This document shows, one piece after another, positions 33,644 through 42,309 of a stretch of 64,000 nucleotides of DNA. Numbering within the stretch: position 1 is the stretch's first letter; each line of letters begins with the position of its first letter. The position numbers and the translations under genes are program-made. The notes beneath the pieces are model-generated. The model saw only the letters and a list, made by a program, of their open reading frames with translations. It was not told where the DNA came from and did no database searches. The DNA comes from Sphingomonas profundi (GTDB taxonomy: Bacteria; Pseudomonadota; Alphaproteobacteria; Sphingomonadales; Sphingomonadaceae): assembly GCF_009739515.1 (NCBI RefSeq), contig NZ_CP046535.1, positions 372,001-436,000 of the forward strand. Reading direction: 5' to 3'.

Positions 33644-35325
33644 TGGCGCGGGCGAGGAAGCCGGTGCCGCTCCGCACCGGCAACGTTCGCTGCGCGATCT
33701 ACACCCGCAAGTCGACCGAGGAAGGGCTGGACCAGGAATTCAACAGCCTCGATGCGCAGCGGGAAGCGTGCGAGGCCTATATCCTCAGCCAGCGGCACGA
33801 AGGCTGGACGCTGGTGCAGGAGCGCTATGACGATGGCGGCTTCTCCGGCGGCAGCATGGAACGGCCGAGTCTGAAGCGCCTGTTGGCCGACGTGCAGGCT
33901 GGCAAGGTCGATGTCATCGTCGTCTACAAGGTCGACCGGCTGACCCGCGCGCTGTCGGACTTCGCCAAGATCGTCGAGATCCTCGATGCGCGGGGCGCCA
34001 GCTTCGTCTCGATCACGCAGGCGTTCAATACCACCACCAGCATGGGACGGCTAACGCTCAACGTGCTGCTCTCCTTCGCCCAGTTCGAGCGCGAGGTGAC
34101 GGGCGAGCGCATCCGCGACAAGATCGCCGCGTCCAAGAAGAAGGGCATGTGGATGGGTGGCCCGGTGCCACTCGGTTACGAGGTGCGGGACAGGAAGCTC
34201 ATCGTGAACGAGACCGAGGCCGAGCTCGTCCGCCACATCATGCGCCGCTACCTCGTGCTGCCCTCGGTCAAGGCGCTGGTCGAGGAACTGGCGGCCGATG
34301 GCCACCGCACCAAGCTGCAGGTGCGTGCCAGCGGCCCGCATCGCGGTGGCTGCCCGTTTCGCCGCGGTACGCTCTACCATCTGCTCGCGAACCGCATCTA
34401 TCTTGGCGAGATCGTCCACCACGGCGTCGCCCACCCCGGCGAGCATCCCGCCATCGTAGCGCAGGAACTCTGGCAGCAGGTACAGGAGCGGCTCGTAGCC
34501 CGTGGCCCCGGTATGGTGACCGGCCGCAGCGGCGAGCGCCGCTCGCTGCTCGTCGGCCTGCTCCACGATGGTCTTGGCCGAGCCATGACGCCAAGCCATG
34601 CGACCAAGGGCGGTCGGCGCTACCGTTATTACGTCACCCGCGACCCATCGATGGACGAACCGGCGTGGCGGGTCAGCGCGTGGGACGTCGAACGGCTGAT
34701 CGACGAGCGGATGCGGACCTTGCTCAGGGACCGCACCCGCATCATCCGACTTGCCGTCACAGTCGATCCGCGCCGCGCCGGGCAGACCGCCGATGCAGCG
34801 CAGCGGATCGCCAACGAGCCGTCCGTATTGGCCCAGGCCGGAGCGCTGGGCATCGAGCGCATCGCGCTTCACGAGGATCGCCTCGACATCATCATCCGCG
34901 AGGGCGACCTTCTCCGCCGCTGCGGGATCGAAGCCGAAGAGCATCATGGGCAAACAAGCATCAGCATCGCAGTCGAGCGGGTGCGTCGTGGTCACGAGAT
35001 CCGGCTGGTTATACCCGGCCCGGACGATGCACCACCGCTCATCCACCAGACCGATCCGAAGCTCGCCGCGCTCGTCAGCGAAGCCATCGACCTGCGGGAA
35101 GCGGTGCTGAGCCGGCCGAACACATCCTTCGCTGGCATCGCCGCAGACCTCGGTAAGTGCCGCAAGCATATGGCGCGACTGTTGCCGATCGCGTGGCTCG
35201 CACCCGACATCGTCAAAGCGATCGCGCAAGGTACGCAGCCCGTTGAACTCACAGCGAAACGGCTGCTTGCGATGGAGCTGCCGACGGACTGGACGGAGCA
35301 ACGCAAGCAGCTCGGGTTCGTCTGA
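33643..35325 (+). CDS. Large serine recombinase
   Basis: 560 aa. Resolvase N-terminal catalytic domain with the nucleophilic Ser in CAIYTRKSTEEGLDQEFNS and the Arg-rich KVDRLTRALSDF motif, followed by the recombinase domain (VPLGYEVRDRKLIVNETEAELV) and a zinc-ribbon-like/coiled region. GAGGAG lies six bases before the ATG, and the start overlaps the DUF2924 stop (TGATG). Such enzymes integrate and excise phages and genomic islands at short att sites. It is the best candidate for having mobilised the neighbouring defence operon, although no att pair was identified. Confidence 0.9.
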   Translation: MARARKPVPLRTGNVRCAIYTRKSTEEGLDQEFNSLDAQREACEAYILSQRHEGWTLVQERYDDGGFSGGSMERPSLKRLLADVQAGKVDVIVVYKVDRLTRALSDFAKIVEILDARGASFVSITQAFNTTTSMGRLTLNVLLSFAQFEREVTGERIRDKIAASKKKGMWMGGPVPLGYEVRDRKLIVNETEAELVRHIMRRYLVLPSVKALVEELAADGHRTKLQVRASGPHRGGCPFRRGTLYHLLANRIYLGEIVHHGVAHPGEHPAIVAQELWQQVQERLVARGPGMVTGRSGERRSLLVGLLHDGLGRAMTPSHATKGGRRYRYYVTRDPSMDEPAWRVSAWDVERLIDERMRTLLRDRTRIIRLAVTVDPRRAGQTADAAQRIANEPSVLAQAGALGIERIALHEDRLDIIIREGDLLRRCGIEAEEHHGQTSISIAVERVRRGHEIRLVIPGPDDAPPLIHQTDPKLAALVSEAIDLREAVLSRPNTSFAGIAADLGKCRKHMARLLPIAWLAPDIVKAIAQGTQPVELTAKRLLAMELPTDWTEQRKQLGFV

Positions 35326-36173
35326 ACCCAATCCTCACAAACCAGGAGCCGCGCCGGGACGCGCCCTTTGTCGTTCCATCGGCTGTCAGCGGGCGGCGGC
35401 CTGCGCACGCAAATAATTACACATAGAAATCAACCCCAACCACAGAGGTTTTGGGGTCAAAGTTTTCCGAACTGAGACGGGGCCGGGAAAGAGGCCTGCT
35501 ACGCCACCATCAGAGACCGGTTTGGTCCCAAACCGCAAACCGCCTCCTGCAAAGCCCCGGAAAGTCGGGCACAATCTCGACCGTAGCCGAAACTCTCCAG
35601 ATCCCAGAATATGTCAGGACTGTTTGGTGCGCCATGCAGGCGGGAGCGAACGCGTCTGCCCGTGGAGTTCCCTAATTAAGGGATATTTGATGGGCTTTTT
35701 GATCTTTTTTGACGCTGAGCAAGTGCCAAGCTCAAGAAAACTGGGATACGTCAGAGGTTTGGGCGTTAAAACGGCGCAGCGCCTTTAGGGATTTCTCGCG
35801 GGACCGTTACGGACTTCGATCGCCGCTGCTGGGCAGTCAGCTCAAAATTCCTTTTTGGCATCCCAGGTAGTACGGGCGTTGACAATGAAGCTGAACCATG
35901 AAAAGTTTAGCGAATCGCAACAAGGTTGGGATGGCGGCCTTTAGAACCTAAGGGCCGCTCGGGACAGGAACCCTGCACCCGAATGTGAAGGCCGAGCCAA
36001 TGGCACGGTCATCGACAACTCTTCAGCTTGAAGCCGGCCACCGATGTCGGCGTTTCGTTCATCGCGAAAGCGGTTTGACGAGTAGCGATGCCAAACCCGA
36101 TCAACTGCGTCGAGTGGCGCTAGTCGCAGGCGCGTCAACCGAGATCCGCCGATATGCGGTGAAATGGAAAGCT
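35326..36173. other. Gene-poor stretch downstream of the recombinase
   Basis: About 850 bp with no confident gene; only small frames with no recognisable content. It is less GC-rich than the surroundings, contains the palindrome at 35518-35535 and a possible stem ACCCCAA/TTGGGGT near 35432-35456. It is a reasonable place for an attachment site. Confidence 0.4.
35518..35535. repeat. Perfect 8-bp inverted repeat
   Basis: CGGTTTGG-TC-CCAAACCG, about 190 bp after the recombinase stop. Possible recombination or operator site; it has no second copy that I noticed. Confidence 0.4.
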
Positions 36174-37538
36174 ATGGCGAAGCGTTTTATCTCATCCAAG
36201 ATCCTCCTGATTTCGCTGGCCGACATTCGTGTCCGTCCAGGTAATCCACGAGTATATGCCAAGCGCCATCGTCGAGCCCTAATGGCATCCATATCGCGCT
36301 ATGGCTTTACGATGCCGGTTCTAATCGACGGCAGGAACATGATCGTTGCCGGAGCCGCACGCGTCGATGCGGCTCGTGAGATGGGGATGACCGAGGTTCC
36401 GGCGATCAGGCTCGATCATCTGTCCGAGGCCGAACTCCTCGCCTATCGCATTGCGGACAATCGGGTTTCGGACTTTTCGGACTGGGATCGGACGTTGCTT
36501 CCAGCTGCATTCGCCGAGATCATCGACCTTGATCCGTCGTTCGAGCTGACTGACACATCCTTCGACCTTGAAGAAATCGAACTGCTTGGAGACGTTCCCT
36601 CGCGGCGGATCGAAGAAGCGCCTCTGCCGAACCCCGTTATCAGCGGGGAAGCGGTGTCGCGCGCGGGTGACTTGTTCATGATAGGCCGGCATCGATTGCT
36701 GTGTGGGAATGCTCGCAACAGGGCGGACTATGTGCGGCTATTGGGCGGGGAGCGTGCCGATATGGTCATCATCGATCCCCCCTACAATTGCCGCATCGCC
36801 GGCCATGTGAGTGGCCTTGGCAAGAATGTTCACCGGGAGTTTGTCGAGGCTTCGGGGGAAATGACCGACGCTGAGTTCCGATCTTTTCTCCACGGGGCAC
36901 TCAGCGAGCTCGTCCGGTGCAGCCGCTCTGGATCGCTGCACTACATCTTCTCGGATTGGCGGATGCTGGGCGATCTCTCCAGCGTCGCCGATAGCCTTTT
37001 TGCCCGGCAGGTGAATCTTGCAGTCTGGGTGAAGCCGAACGGCGGCATGGGGAGCTTTCTGAGATCCCGACACGAACTAATAGCAATTTATCAGCGAGGC
37101 AAACGAAGTCACATCAACAATGTGCTTCTTGGAAGCACAGGCAGGAACCGGACAAACGTATGGGAATACCCAGGCGCTTCCAGCTTCAGTGCCACCCGGG
37201 ATCAAGATTTGGATATGCACCCTACGGTCAAGAACGTCGATATGATCGGTGACGCCATCAAGGATGCCAGCAATCCAGGAGACATCGTCGTGGATGCGTT
37301 CGGTGGTTCGGGAACAACTTTGGTGGCATGCGAGAATACCGGGCGGCTCGGACGGTTGATGGAGCTTGATCCGCTATATTGCGATGTCATCGCGCGCCGC
37401 AGTCTCGCCATCAATCTCGACGTGCGGCTTGCTAATACCAACGAGACATTTGTTCAGCTCGAGCAAAGGCGGCGGGCCGAAGCCACGCCCGAACCGCCGC
37501 AAGAGATGAACACGGCTCTGCTGGAGGCGTCGGCATGA
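36174..37538 (+). CDS. ParB-like nuclease domain / beta-class DNA methyltransferase
   Basis: 454 aa. The N-terminal ParB/sulfiredoxin-like domain is seen in SLADIRVRPGNPRVYAKRH, then GFTMPVLIDGRNMIVAGAARVDAAREMGM. The C-terminal DNA methylase has DPPYN first (IIDPPYNCR) and the SAM-binding FGGSGTT later (DAFGGSGTTLVACE), the order of beta-class N6-adenine/N4-cytosine enzymes. This domain pairing is common in prophages and gene transfer agents, usually near terminase genes. GGAAAG precedes the ATG at 36174. The next gene overlaps by ATGA. Recognition sequence unknown. Confidence 0.88.
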   Translation: MAKRFISSKILLISLADIRVRPGNPRVYAKRHRRALMASISRYGFTMPVLIDGRNMIVAGAARVDAAREMGMTEVPAIRLDHLSEAELLAYRIADNRVSDFSDWDRTLLPAAFAEIIDLDPSFELTDTSFDLEEIELLGDVPSRRIEEAPLPNPVISGEAVSRAGDLFMIGRHRLLCGNARNRADYVRLLGGERADMVIIDPPYNCRIAGHVSGLGKNVHREFVEASGEMTDAEFRSFLHGALSELVRCSRSGSLHYIFSDWRMLGDLSSVADSLFARQVNLAVWVKPNGGMGSFLRSRHELIAIYQRGKRSHINNVLLGSTGRNRTNVWEYPGASSFSATRDQDLDMHPTVKNVDMIGDAIKDASNPGDIVVDAFGGSGTTLVACENTGRLGRLMELDPLYCDVIARRSLAINLDVRLANTNETFVQLEQRRRAEATPEPPQEMNTALLEASA

Positions 37539-37978
37539 GCGACGATCCCCCGGCGGTCGGCTATAAGCGCCCTCCCAAGCATAGCCAATGGAAGCCCGGC
37601 CAAAGCGGCAATCAAGGGCGTCGCAAGGTTACTGTTAAGGCTGGTACGATCGACCCATCGGCGATCCTGGATGCCCCGATCTCCATGCGAGTCGGCGATA
37701 AGGTTGTCGAGCTCGATCCCTACGAGGCGAACTTCACCGCCCTTACACGCAAGGCAATGACCGGTTGCCTTAAATCGGCAAAGACGGTGTTACAGGCCTG
37801 TGCGCAAGCAGGGATTATCAACGAGCCCGAAGGTCAGCGTGGTGACGGCGTCGTGCTCACAATCCCCAAAGAATGGGATAATGTAGAGTGGATGGACATG
37901 TACAAGCGGTTCGGCCCCCCGCCATGGCAAGGAGAACGAGATGGGCTCGTCCCGGCTGATCGTCGGGATCGCCCGTGA
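37535..37978 (+). CDS. DUF5681 domain-containing protein (phage-related)
   Basis: 147 aa. The N-terminal DUF5681 signature is clear (VGYKRPPKHSQWKPGQSGNQGRRK). The rest has helices (FTALTRKAMTGCLKSAKTVLQAC) and a tail with PKEWDNVEWMDMYKRFG. Proteins of this type sit next to ParB-methyltransferases and phage packaging genes; a DNA-binding role is plausible but untested. Coupled to the methyltransferase by ATGA and to the next gene by a one-base overlap. Confidence 0.75.
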   Translation: MSDDPPAVGYKRPPKHSQWKPGQSGNQGRRKVTVKAGTIDPSAILDAPISMRVGDKVVELDPYEANFTALTRKAMTGCLKSAKTVLQACAQAGIINEPEGQRGDGVVLTIPKEWDNVEWMDMYKRFGPPPWQGERDGLVPADRRDRP

Positions 37979-38397
37979 TGAGCTGGCCTCATTATAACGA
38001 ACCCGACGATCAAGATCCTGACTATCAGGATCCTGAGCAAGCGCGTTCGCAGAGCGGACGCATTAAGAACGGTGAGGTTCGAAATCCAAAAGGTAGGCCG
38101 ACGGGGCGGCGGAACCGCGCGTCGATCATTCGCAAGGTGGCGTTACAGAAACATCCCGTGATGGAGAAAGGCCGTCGACGCAAGCGCACGGCGGTTGAGA
38201 TCATTATCCTGCTGGTGCGCTCCAGGGCAGCCAAAGGCGATAACGCCGCGATGAAGCTTTTCGATGGTTTGCAGCTCCGCTTCTCCGCCCGCGAGACGAT
38301 CCCGCCTCATGCCGTCGCGATATTCCCGGAGAAGCTCACGATTGAGGAATTTGAAGCAAAATTCGCACACATGCGAAGTCGAGACGACAATCCTTGA
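37978..38397 (+). CDS. Second DUF5681 domain-containing protein
   Basis: 139 aa. An acidic start (HYNEPDDQDPDYQDPEQ) leads into the DUF5681 motif (SGRIKNGEVRNPKGRPTGRRNR), a basic segment (KGRRRKRTAVEI) and a short C-terminal region. It is a divergent paralogue of the preceding gene. The start ATG shares one base with the previous stop. Function unknown; likely part of the same prophage-like unit. Confidence 0.7.
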   Translation: MSWPHYNEPDDQDPDYQDPEQARSQSGRIKNGEVRNPKGRPTGRRNRASIIRKVALQKHPVMEKGRRRKRTAVEIIILLVRSRAAKGDNAAMKLFDGLQLRFSARETIPPHAVAIFPEKLTIEEFEAKFAHMRSRDDNP

Positions 38398-38851
38398 GAG
38401 AGAAGGAATGTTGAAGATTGGGGTTATCCGCACTTACCATTTGATGAAGATGCTACCTTGTTGATCGTTACAGCCGTTGTCGCAGTCTTTGCTGAACTCG
38501 TGAAGATGGCGAATGTGCTCACGCGTAAGTGGCGAGCCAACGCGCCTGTCGTCGAACATAGAACGTCGGGTCGGCTTTGATCCAGCAGATCGGCGAAGGC
38601 AGGGTCGTCGGGGTGGCACTGCCGATCGCCCACGGCCCAAGCTCGACAAGGTCTCCCGCTTGAGCGCGGAGTCGGCAACAATCGAAGCAGGCCGCGTCCA
38701 CATTCAAGCGGGAGACCTGGCATGCCGACCTTCGATCCGAGCTCGCGCAATTCCCGAACGGCCGGTTTGACGACCAGGTCGACAGCATCTCGCAGTTCCT
38801 GTTGTGGGTAAGGTCGCACCGGACGCCGAGCTTCCAGCTCGCGCGCACCCG
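38398..38851. other. Gap without a confident gene
   Basis: About 450 bp. Reading frames exist on the minus strand (for example around 38580-38640) but none shows a recognisable domain or a good start. It may hold a decayed gene. Confidence 0.4.
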
Positions 38852-39436
38852 TTAGGCGGCGGGCTGCCCGTCTGAAGTCTCAAGTGACGACGCTGCGCAA
38901 TGAACAACTTTCGCGAGATCGTCGATGCGGCACGGCTCACCCAGGCGCCGTACGCCTCGCAATCCAATCGTCTGCTGATGAGGTAGTCTGCTCGCTCCCA
39001 CCACATAAAAGCTCCACTGTTGCGGATCGCGGTGGTCGGCAGAGGCGTCCAGAACTTCGTGGAGAGCAAAGATGTAGAGGTCTGCCCACCTGCGACGATC
39101 GCCGATCCACTCGGCTCCATCCCACCTTCCGGTCCGTTCCGCGATGTCGAAGGCGCAGCGGCTTGGCCTGATGCTCTCCCAGCTCTGGCGCATGGCGGAT
39201 TGCTTGACCTCCAGCCGAAGGCCATCCGCTCGCTCGAAATCCCATGCGTGATAATCCTGAGAACACCAACGCCAGGACGGGCAAAGGGCGGCGGCTACAA
39301 TCGCTTCGACCACCAGGCCTCGCAGCACGTTCGTTACGAGCGGCCTGCCAAATGCTGCAGCCGATGCTGCTGCCATAATCTCCACGACGCCGACTCCATC
39401 ATGCGTCGTGGTGGCGGGTGCTTCTCCGGAGTACAT
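38852..39436 (-). CDS. Uncharacterised protein with a PD-(D/E)XK nuclease-like motif
   Basis: 194 aa, unrecognised by name. Around residues 65-85 it reads YHAWDFERADGLRLEVKQSA, which fits the Asp...Glu-x-Lys core of the PD-(D/E)XK nuclease fold, followed by RWADLYIFALHEV, again usual for such folds (a D in the third core strand). It is divergent from a small XRE regulator with only 47 bp between starts, a layout like a restriction endonuclease and its controller protein. A methyltransferase lies 1.3 kb upstream of its 3' end. Nuclease assignment is an inference from one motif. Confidence 0.6.
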   Translation of the reverse strand: MYSGEAPATTTHDGVGVVEIMAAASAAAFGRPLVTNVLRGLVVEAIVAAALCPSWRWCSQDYHAWDFERADGLRLEVKQSAMRQSWESIRPSRCAFDIAERTGRWDGAEWIGDRRRWADLYIFALHEVLDASADHRDPQQWSFYVVGASRLPHQQTIGLRGVRRLGEPCRIDDLAKVVHCAASSLETSDGQPAA

Positions 39437-39483
39437 ACTATAGAGGATAAACTCCGACCGGCGGACCAGTCAACTCGGCGCGC

Positions 39484-39690
39484 ATGGATATGCGCAAGCT
39501 GGTGGGAGACAATGTGCGGCGCGTACGCCATGAGGCCGGGCTGTCGCAGGAGCAGCTGGCGGAACGCTCCGGCTTCACCCAGCAGTACATCTCCGACCTC
39601 GAACGCGGTCGACGCAATCCGACGGTCGTCTCACTGTTCGAGCTCGCCCAGGCGTTAGGAACCACCCCGGTCGCGCTCATCAGCTCCTAA
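39484..39690 (+). CDS. XRE-family small DNA-binding protein
   Basis: 68 aa consisting almost wholly of a Cro/C1 helix-turn-helix (RRVRHEAGLSQEQLAERSG, then QQYISDLERGRRNPTVVSLFELAQALG). Size and position resemble the controller (C) proteins of restriction-modification systems. It is divergent from the nuclease-like gene and most likely regulates the shared 47-bp intergenic region. Confidence 0.88.
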   Translation: MDMRKLVGDNVRRVRHEAGLSQEQLAERSGFTQQYISDLERGRRNPTVVSLFELAQALGTTPVALISS

Positions 39691-40002
39691 GAGGCTGTGT
39701 CAGAACGGCTGCGCAACGGTGGACGATCGAGCTTCGGCGTGATTCCGAGGGGTTGCAAGACCAACCTTGGAAGACATCATGTGGAGCCCGACCGCCCGTG
39801 TGCAGCATAGCCGCGCGGGCCTGCGCTATGGAAGCGACCTGACGAACGCGGAGTGGCGGATCATCGCGCCGTTTCTGCCCGAGCCATGCAGCAGAGGGCG
39901 AAAGCGACGATGGAGTTGGTGCGAGATTTTGAACGGGATTTTTGAGCTGCTGCCGGTTTCGTGGACACCGAGATAAGGTGTTTTTGGAACCGGAGGATGG
40001 GG

Positions 40003-40293
40003 ATGCAACGACGGAAGTTCAGCCGTGAGTTCAAGCTCGAGGCGGTGAAGCTGGTTCGGGAACGCGGGGTGTCGGTGCCGCAGGCCGCACGCGATCTGGA
40101 CCTGCACGAGAATGTGCTGCGCAAATGGGTGCGGGAGCAGGCGGCGGACCCGGGGTCGGCGTTTCCTGGGCACGGCGTGATGAAGCCCGAGCAGCAGGAG
40201 ATCGAGCGGCTGCGCCGCGAGTTGGCCAGGATGAAGGCGGAGCGCGACATCCTAAAAAAAGCGGCGGCCTACTTCGCCAGGGACTCGATATGA
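40003..40293 (+). CDS. IS3-family OrfA
   Basis: 96 aa, nearly identical to the product at 5419-5709 (for example SVPQAAR versus SVSQAAR). HTH domain plus leucine-zipper segment. GGAGG stands six bases before the ATG. The seven-A run at 40254-40260 is the probable -1 frameshift site that makes the OrfAB transposase. Confidence 0.9.
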   Translation: MQRRKFSREFKLEAVKLVRERGVSVPQAARDLDLHENVLRKWVREQAADPGSAFPGHGVMKPEQQEIERLRRELARMKAERDILKKAAAYFARDSI

Positions 40294-41150
40294 AGTTCGA
40301 GTTCATCGCGAAGCACCGGGGAACCTGGCCAATATCGTGGATCTGCGAAGCGCTCGGTGTTTCGCGCAGCGGCTTTCACGCCTGGCTGGTTCGGGCACCT
40401 AGTGCGCGTGCCCGGAGCGACGAGGCGTTCGGCGCCAGGGTTCGCGCCAGCTTCATCTCCAGCTATCGGACGTACGGTGCACGCCGGGTCTGGCACGACC
40501 TTCTGGCCGAAGGCCTGTCATGTGGTTTGCACCGTGTCGAGCGGCTGATGCGTGTTCACGGCCTGAAGGCTCGACCCCGGCGTCGTGGTCTGCCGAAGGA
40601 CGACGGCCTGCGATCGGTCATCGCCGACAACCTCCTCGACCGCCAGTTCACGGCCGAAGCGCCCAACCAGCGGTGGATCGCCGACTTCACCTACATCTGG
40701 ACCGTCGAAGGATGGCTGTACGTCGCAGTCGTCATCGACCTGTTCTCGCGCCGGGTGGTCGGCTGGTCGATGAGCGACAGCATGACCGCCCAGCTCGTCA
40801 CCGACGCGCTGATGATGGCGATCTGGCGGCGCGGGAAGCCCGACCCTCTGCTGCATCACTCGGACCAGGGCAGCCAATATACGAGCGAGAAGTTGCAGCG
40901 GCTGATGGCCGACAACGGCGTGACCTGCTCGATGAGCCGGTCGGGCAACGTCTGGGACAACGCGGCGATGGAGAGCTTCTTCTCCTCGCTGAAGACCGAG
41001 CGGATCAGGCGTAAAACCTACCGCACGCGAAATCACGCCAAGGCCGATGTGTTCGACTACATCGAGCGCTTCTACAATCCGACGCGCCGCCACTCGACAC
41101 TGGGCTACCTCAGCCCCATGGACTTCGAGCGGCAAGCGCAGGTAGCTTAA
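40290..41150 (+). CDS. IS3-family transposase OrfB
   Basis: 286 aa when read from its own ATG (overlapping orfA as ATGA). The DDE core is intact: ADFTYIWT, LLHHSDQGSQYTS, NAAMESFFSSLKTE. A handful of substitutions distinguish it from the copy at 4562-5422 (KTERIRRKTYRTR here, KTERIGRKIYRTR there), so the two copies have had time to diverge slightly or came from different sources. Confidence 0.92.
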   Translation: MKFEFIAKHRGTWPISWICEALGVSRSGFHAWLVRAPSARARSDEAFGARVRASFISSYRTYGARRVWHDLLAEGLSCGLHRVERLMRVHGLKARPRRRGLPKDDGLRSVIADNLLDRQFTAEAPNQRWIADFTYIWTVEGWLYVAVVIDLFSRRVVGWSMSDSMTAQLVTDALMMAIWRRGKPDPLLHHSDQGSQYTSEKLQRLMADNGVTCSMSRSGNVWDNAAMESFFSSLKTERIRRKTYRTRNHAKADVFDYIERFYNPTRRHSTLGYLSPMDFERQAQVA

Positions 41151-41764
41151 ACTCGTGTCCACGGAACCGGCAGCAGCTCATTTCTACGTACTGCGGGCGG
41201 GGTGTCCCTGGCGCTTCCTGCCCGACAGCTTTCCGCCGTGGCGTACAGTCTACCGCTGGTTTGCCGAGCTGCGCGACATCGCCGCCTTCGAGGGGCTAAA
41301 CCACTATCTGGTGCAGCTCGACCGGATACGGATCGGCCCCGTCCGCGGCTGTGATCGACAGCCAGAGCGTCAAGACAACCGACGCCGGCGGCCCGCGCGG
41401 CTACGACGCCGGCAAGAAGGTGATGGGCCGCAAGAGACACGCCATGGTGGATACCGACGGGCGTGCCTTCGAACTCCTCGTGCACCCGGCCGACGTTCAG
41501 GACCGCGATGGCGCCGTGCCGCTGCTGAAGCAGTCGCGTCACCGCCACCCGTTCGTAAAGCTCGCTTATGCCGACAGCGCCTACAACAGCCCGCGGGTCG
41601 CCGCCGCGACGTTGATCAGCATCGAGATCGTCCGCAAATTCGCCGATCAGACCGGCTTCGGCGTCCATCCGCGCCGCTGGGTCGTGGAGCGTACCTTCGC
41701 CTGGCTCAATCGCAACCGCCGTCTCGCCAAGGAGTTCGAGCGCACCATCCGCTCCGCCTCGGCG

Positions 41765-41920
41765 TGAACCGCCCCGGGTTTGTCGGAGGCTCCAACTCCT
41801 GAGAAGGTGGAGCCTGTATGAGCAAGACGACGAACAAGTTTGCGCTCCTGAGGTCCGCGAACGCACGGTGTGGATGGTGTTCGATCACGAGCGCGATCAT
41901 GCGGGCGAAGCTGTAGACCA
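41765..41920 (+). pseudogene. IS3-family element end with OrfA start fragment
   Basis: The terminal sequence TGAACCGCCCCGGGTTTG is followed by GAGAAGG and a start MSKTTNKFA; after a one-base insertion the frame continues [19 protein letters not shown], the N-terminus of a different IS3 OrfA group. It ends near 41920. This remnant truncates the IS5 transposase. Confidence 0.6.
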
Positions 41921-42109
41921 ACTCCAAAAAGCGAGATTGTGTTTGTGGATCAGCACTAACGATCAGGGTCGGCAGGCTTAACGCAAGTGCGTTAATTATC
42001 TGATCCATTCTGGCCTTGATCCGGGTCACGACGCTATGGGCCCGTGGCCCTTACTAGGGCGCTCCGTCAGCTTGCCAGCAGCAAAACCCGCCGAACGATG
42101 AGGTGCGGA

Positions 42110-42262
42110 ATGGATGTTGTTCAACTGCGCTTCGAGGCGATGCGTTTTCACCTCGCGGCAACCAAGGCCAAGGATGCGCGCGAGCGCGACCAGCTGCATG
42201 CGGAAGGCTACCGGCTGAGCGCGCTGGCTGACCAGGCGAGCGCGCCTGACACGAAGCCCTGA
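42110..42262 (+). CDS. Small conserved-looking protein, function unknown
   Basis: 50 aa: MDVVQLRFEAMRFHLAATKA, then ERDQLHAEGYRLSALADQA. It is strongly helical and charged, with AGGTG four bases before the ATG. It looks like the many short helical proteins of sphingomonads but has no domain I can name. A longer upstream reading is possible but lacks a good ribosome-binding site. Confidence 0.45.
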   Translation: MDVVQLRFEAMRFHLAATKAKDARERDQLHAEGYRLSALADQASAPDTKP

Positions 42263-42309
42263 CCGGTTGGCGGCAAGCCGGACCCTGCCTTCGAACGTGC
42301 GGACGCGGT

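Larger units (their letters stand above)
39943..41180 (+). mobile_element. IS3-family insertion sequence, copy B (1238 bp)
   Basis: Same ends and length as the element at 4532-5769 but in the opposite orientation. It is flanked by a TTT duplication (39940-39942 and 41181-41183), the 3-bp target repeat usual for IS3 elements, so this is a direct recent insertion into the IS5 transposase gene. Both reading frames are intact. Confidence 0.93.
39692..41764 (+). mobile_element. IS5-family element, interrupted and truncated
   Basis: The left end starts near GAGGCTGTGTCAGAAC (39692). Its transposase gene is split by a 1238-bp IS3 element at 39942/41181, and its right end is missing: the transposase stops at RTIRSASA, where another IS3-type end (TGAACCGCCCCGGGTTTG) begins at 41765. 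About 830 bp of IS5 sequence remains. Confidence 0.75.
39779..41764 (+). pseudogene. IS5-family transposase, split by IS3 copy B
   Basis: The N-terminal part (YGSDLTNAEWRIIAPFLPEP, ending EILNGIF) is at 39779-39942; it continues after the inserted IS3 as FYVLRAGCPWRFLPDSFPPW from 41181. Removing the IS3 and one TTT copy restores GIFYVLRAG perfectly. A further frameshift lies near 41340 (RIRIG to SAAVIDSQSVKTTDAGG). The DDE regions follow (YDAGKKVMGRKRH, then [17 protein letters not shown]). The C-terminus after SASA is lost. Dead by three independent lesions. Confidence 0.8.
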
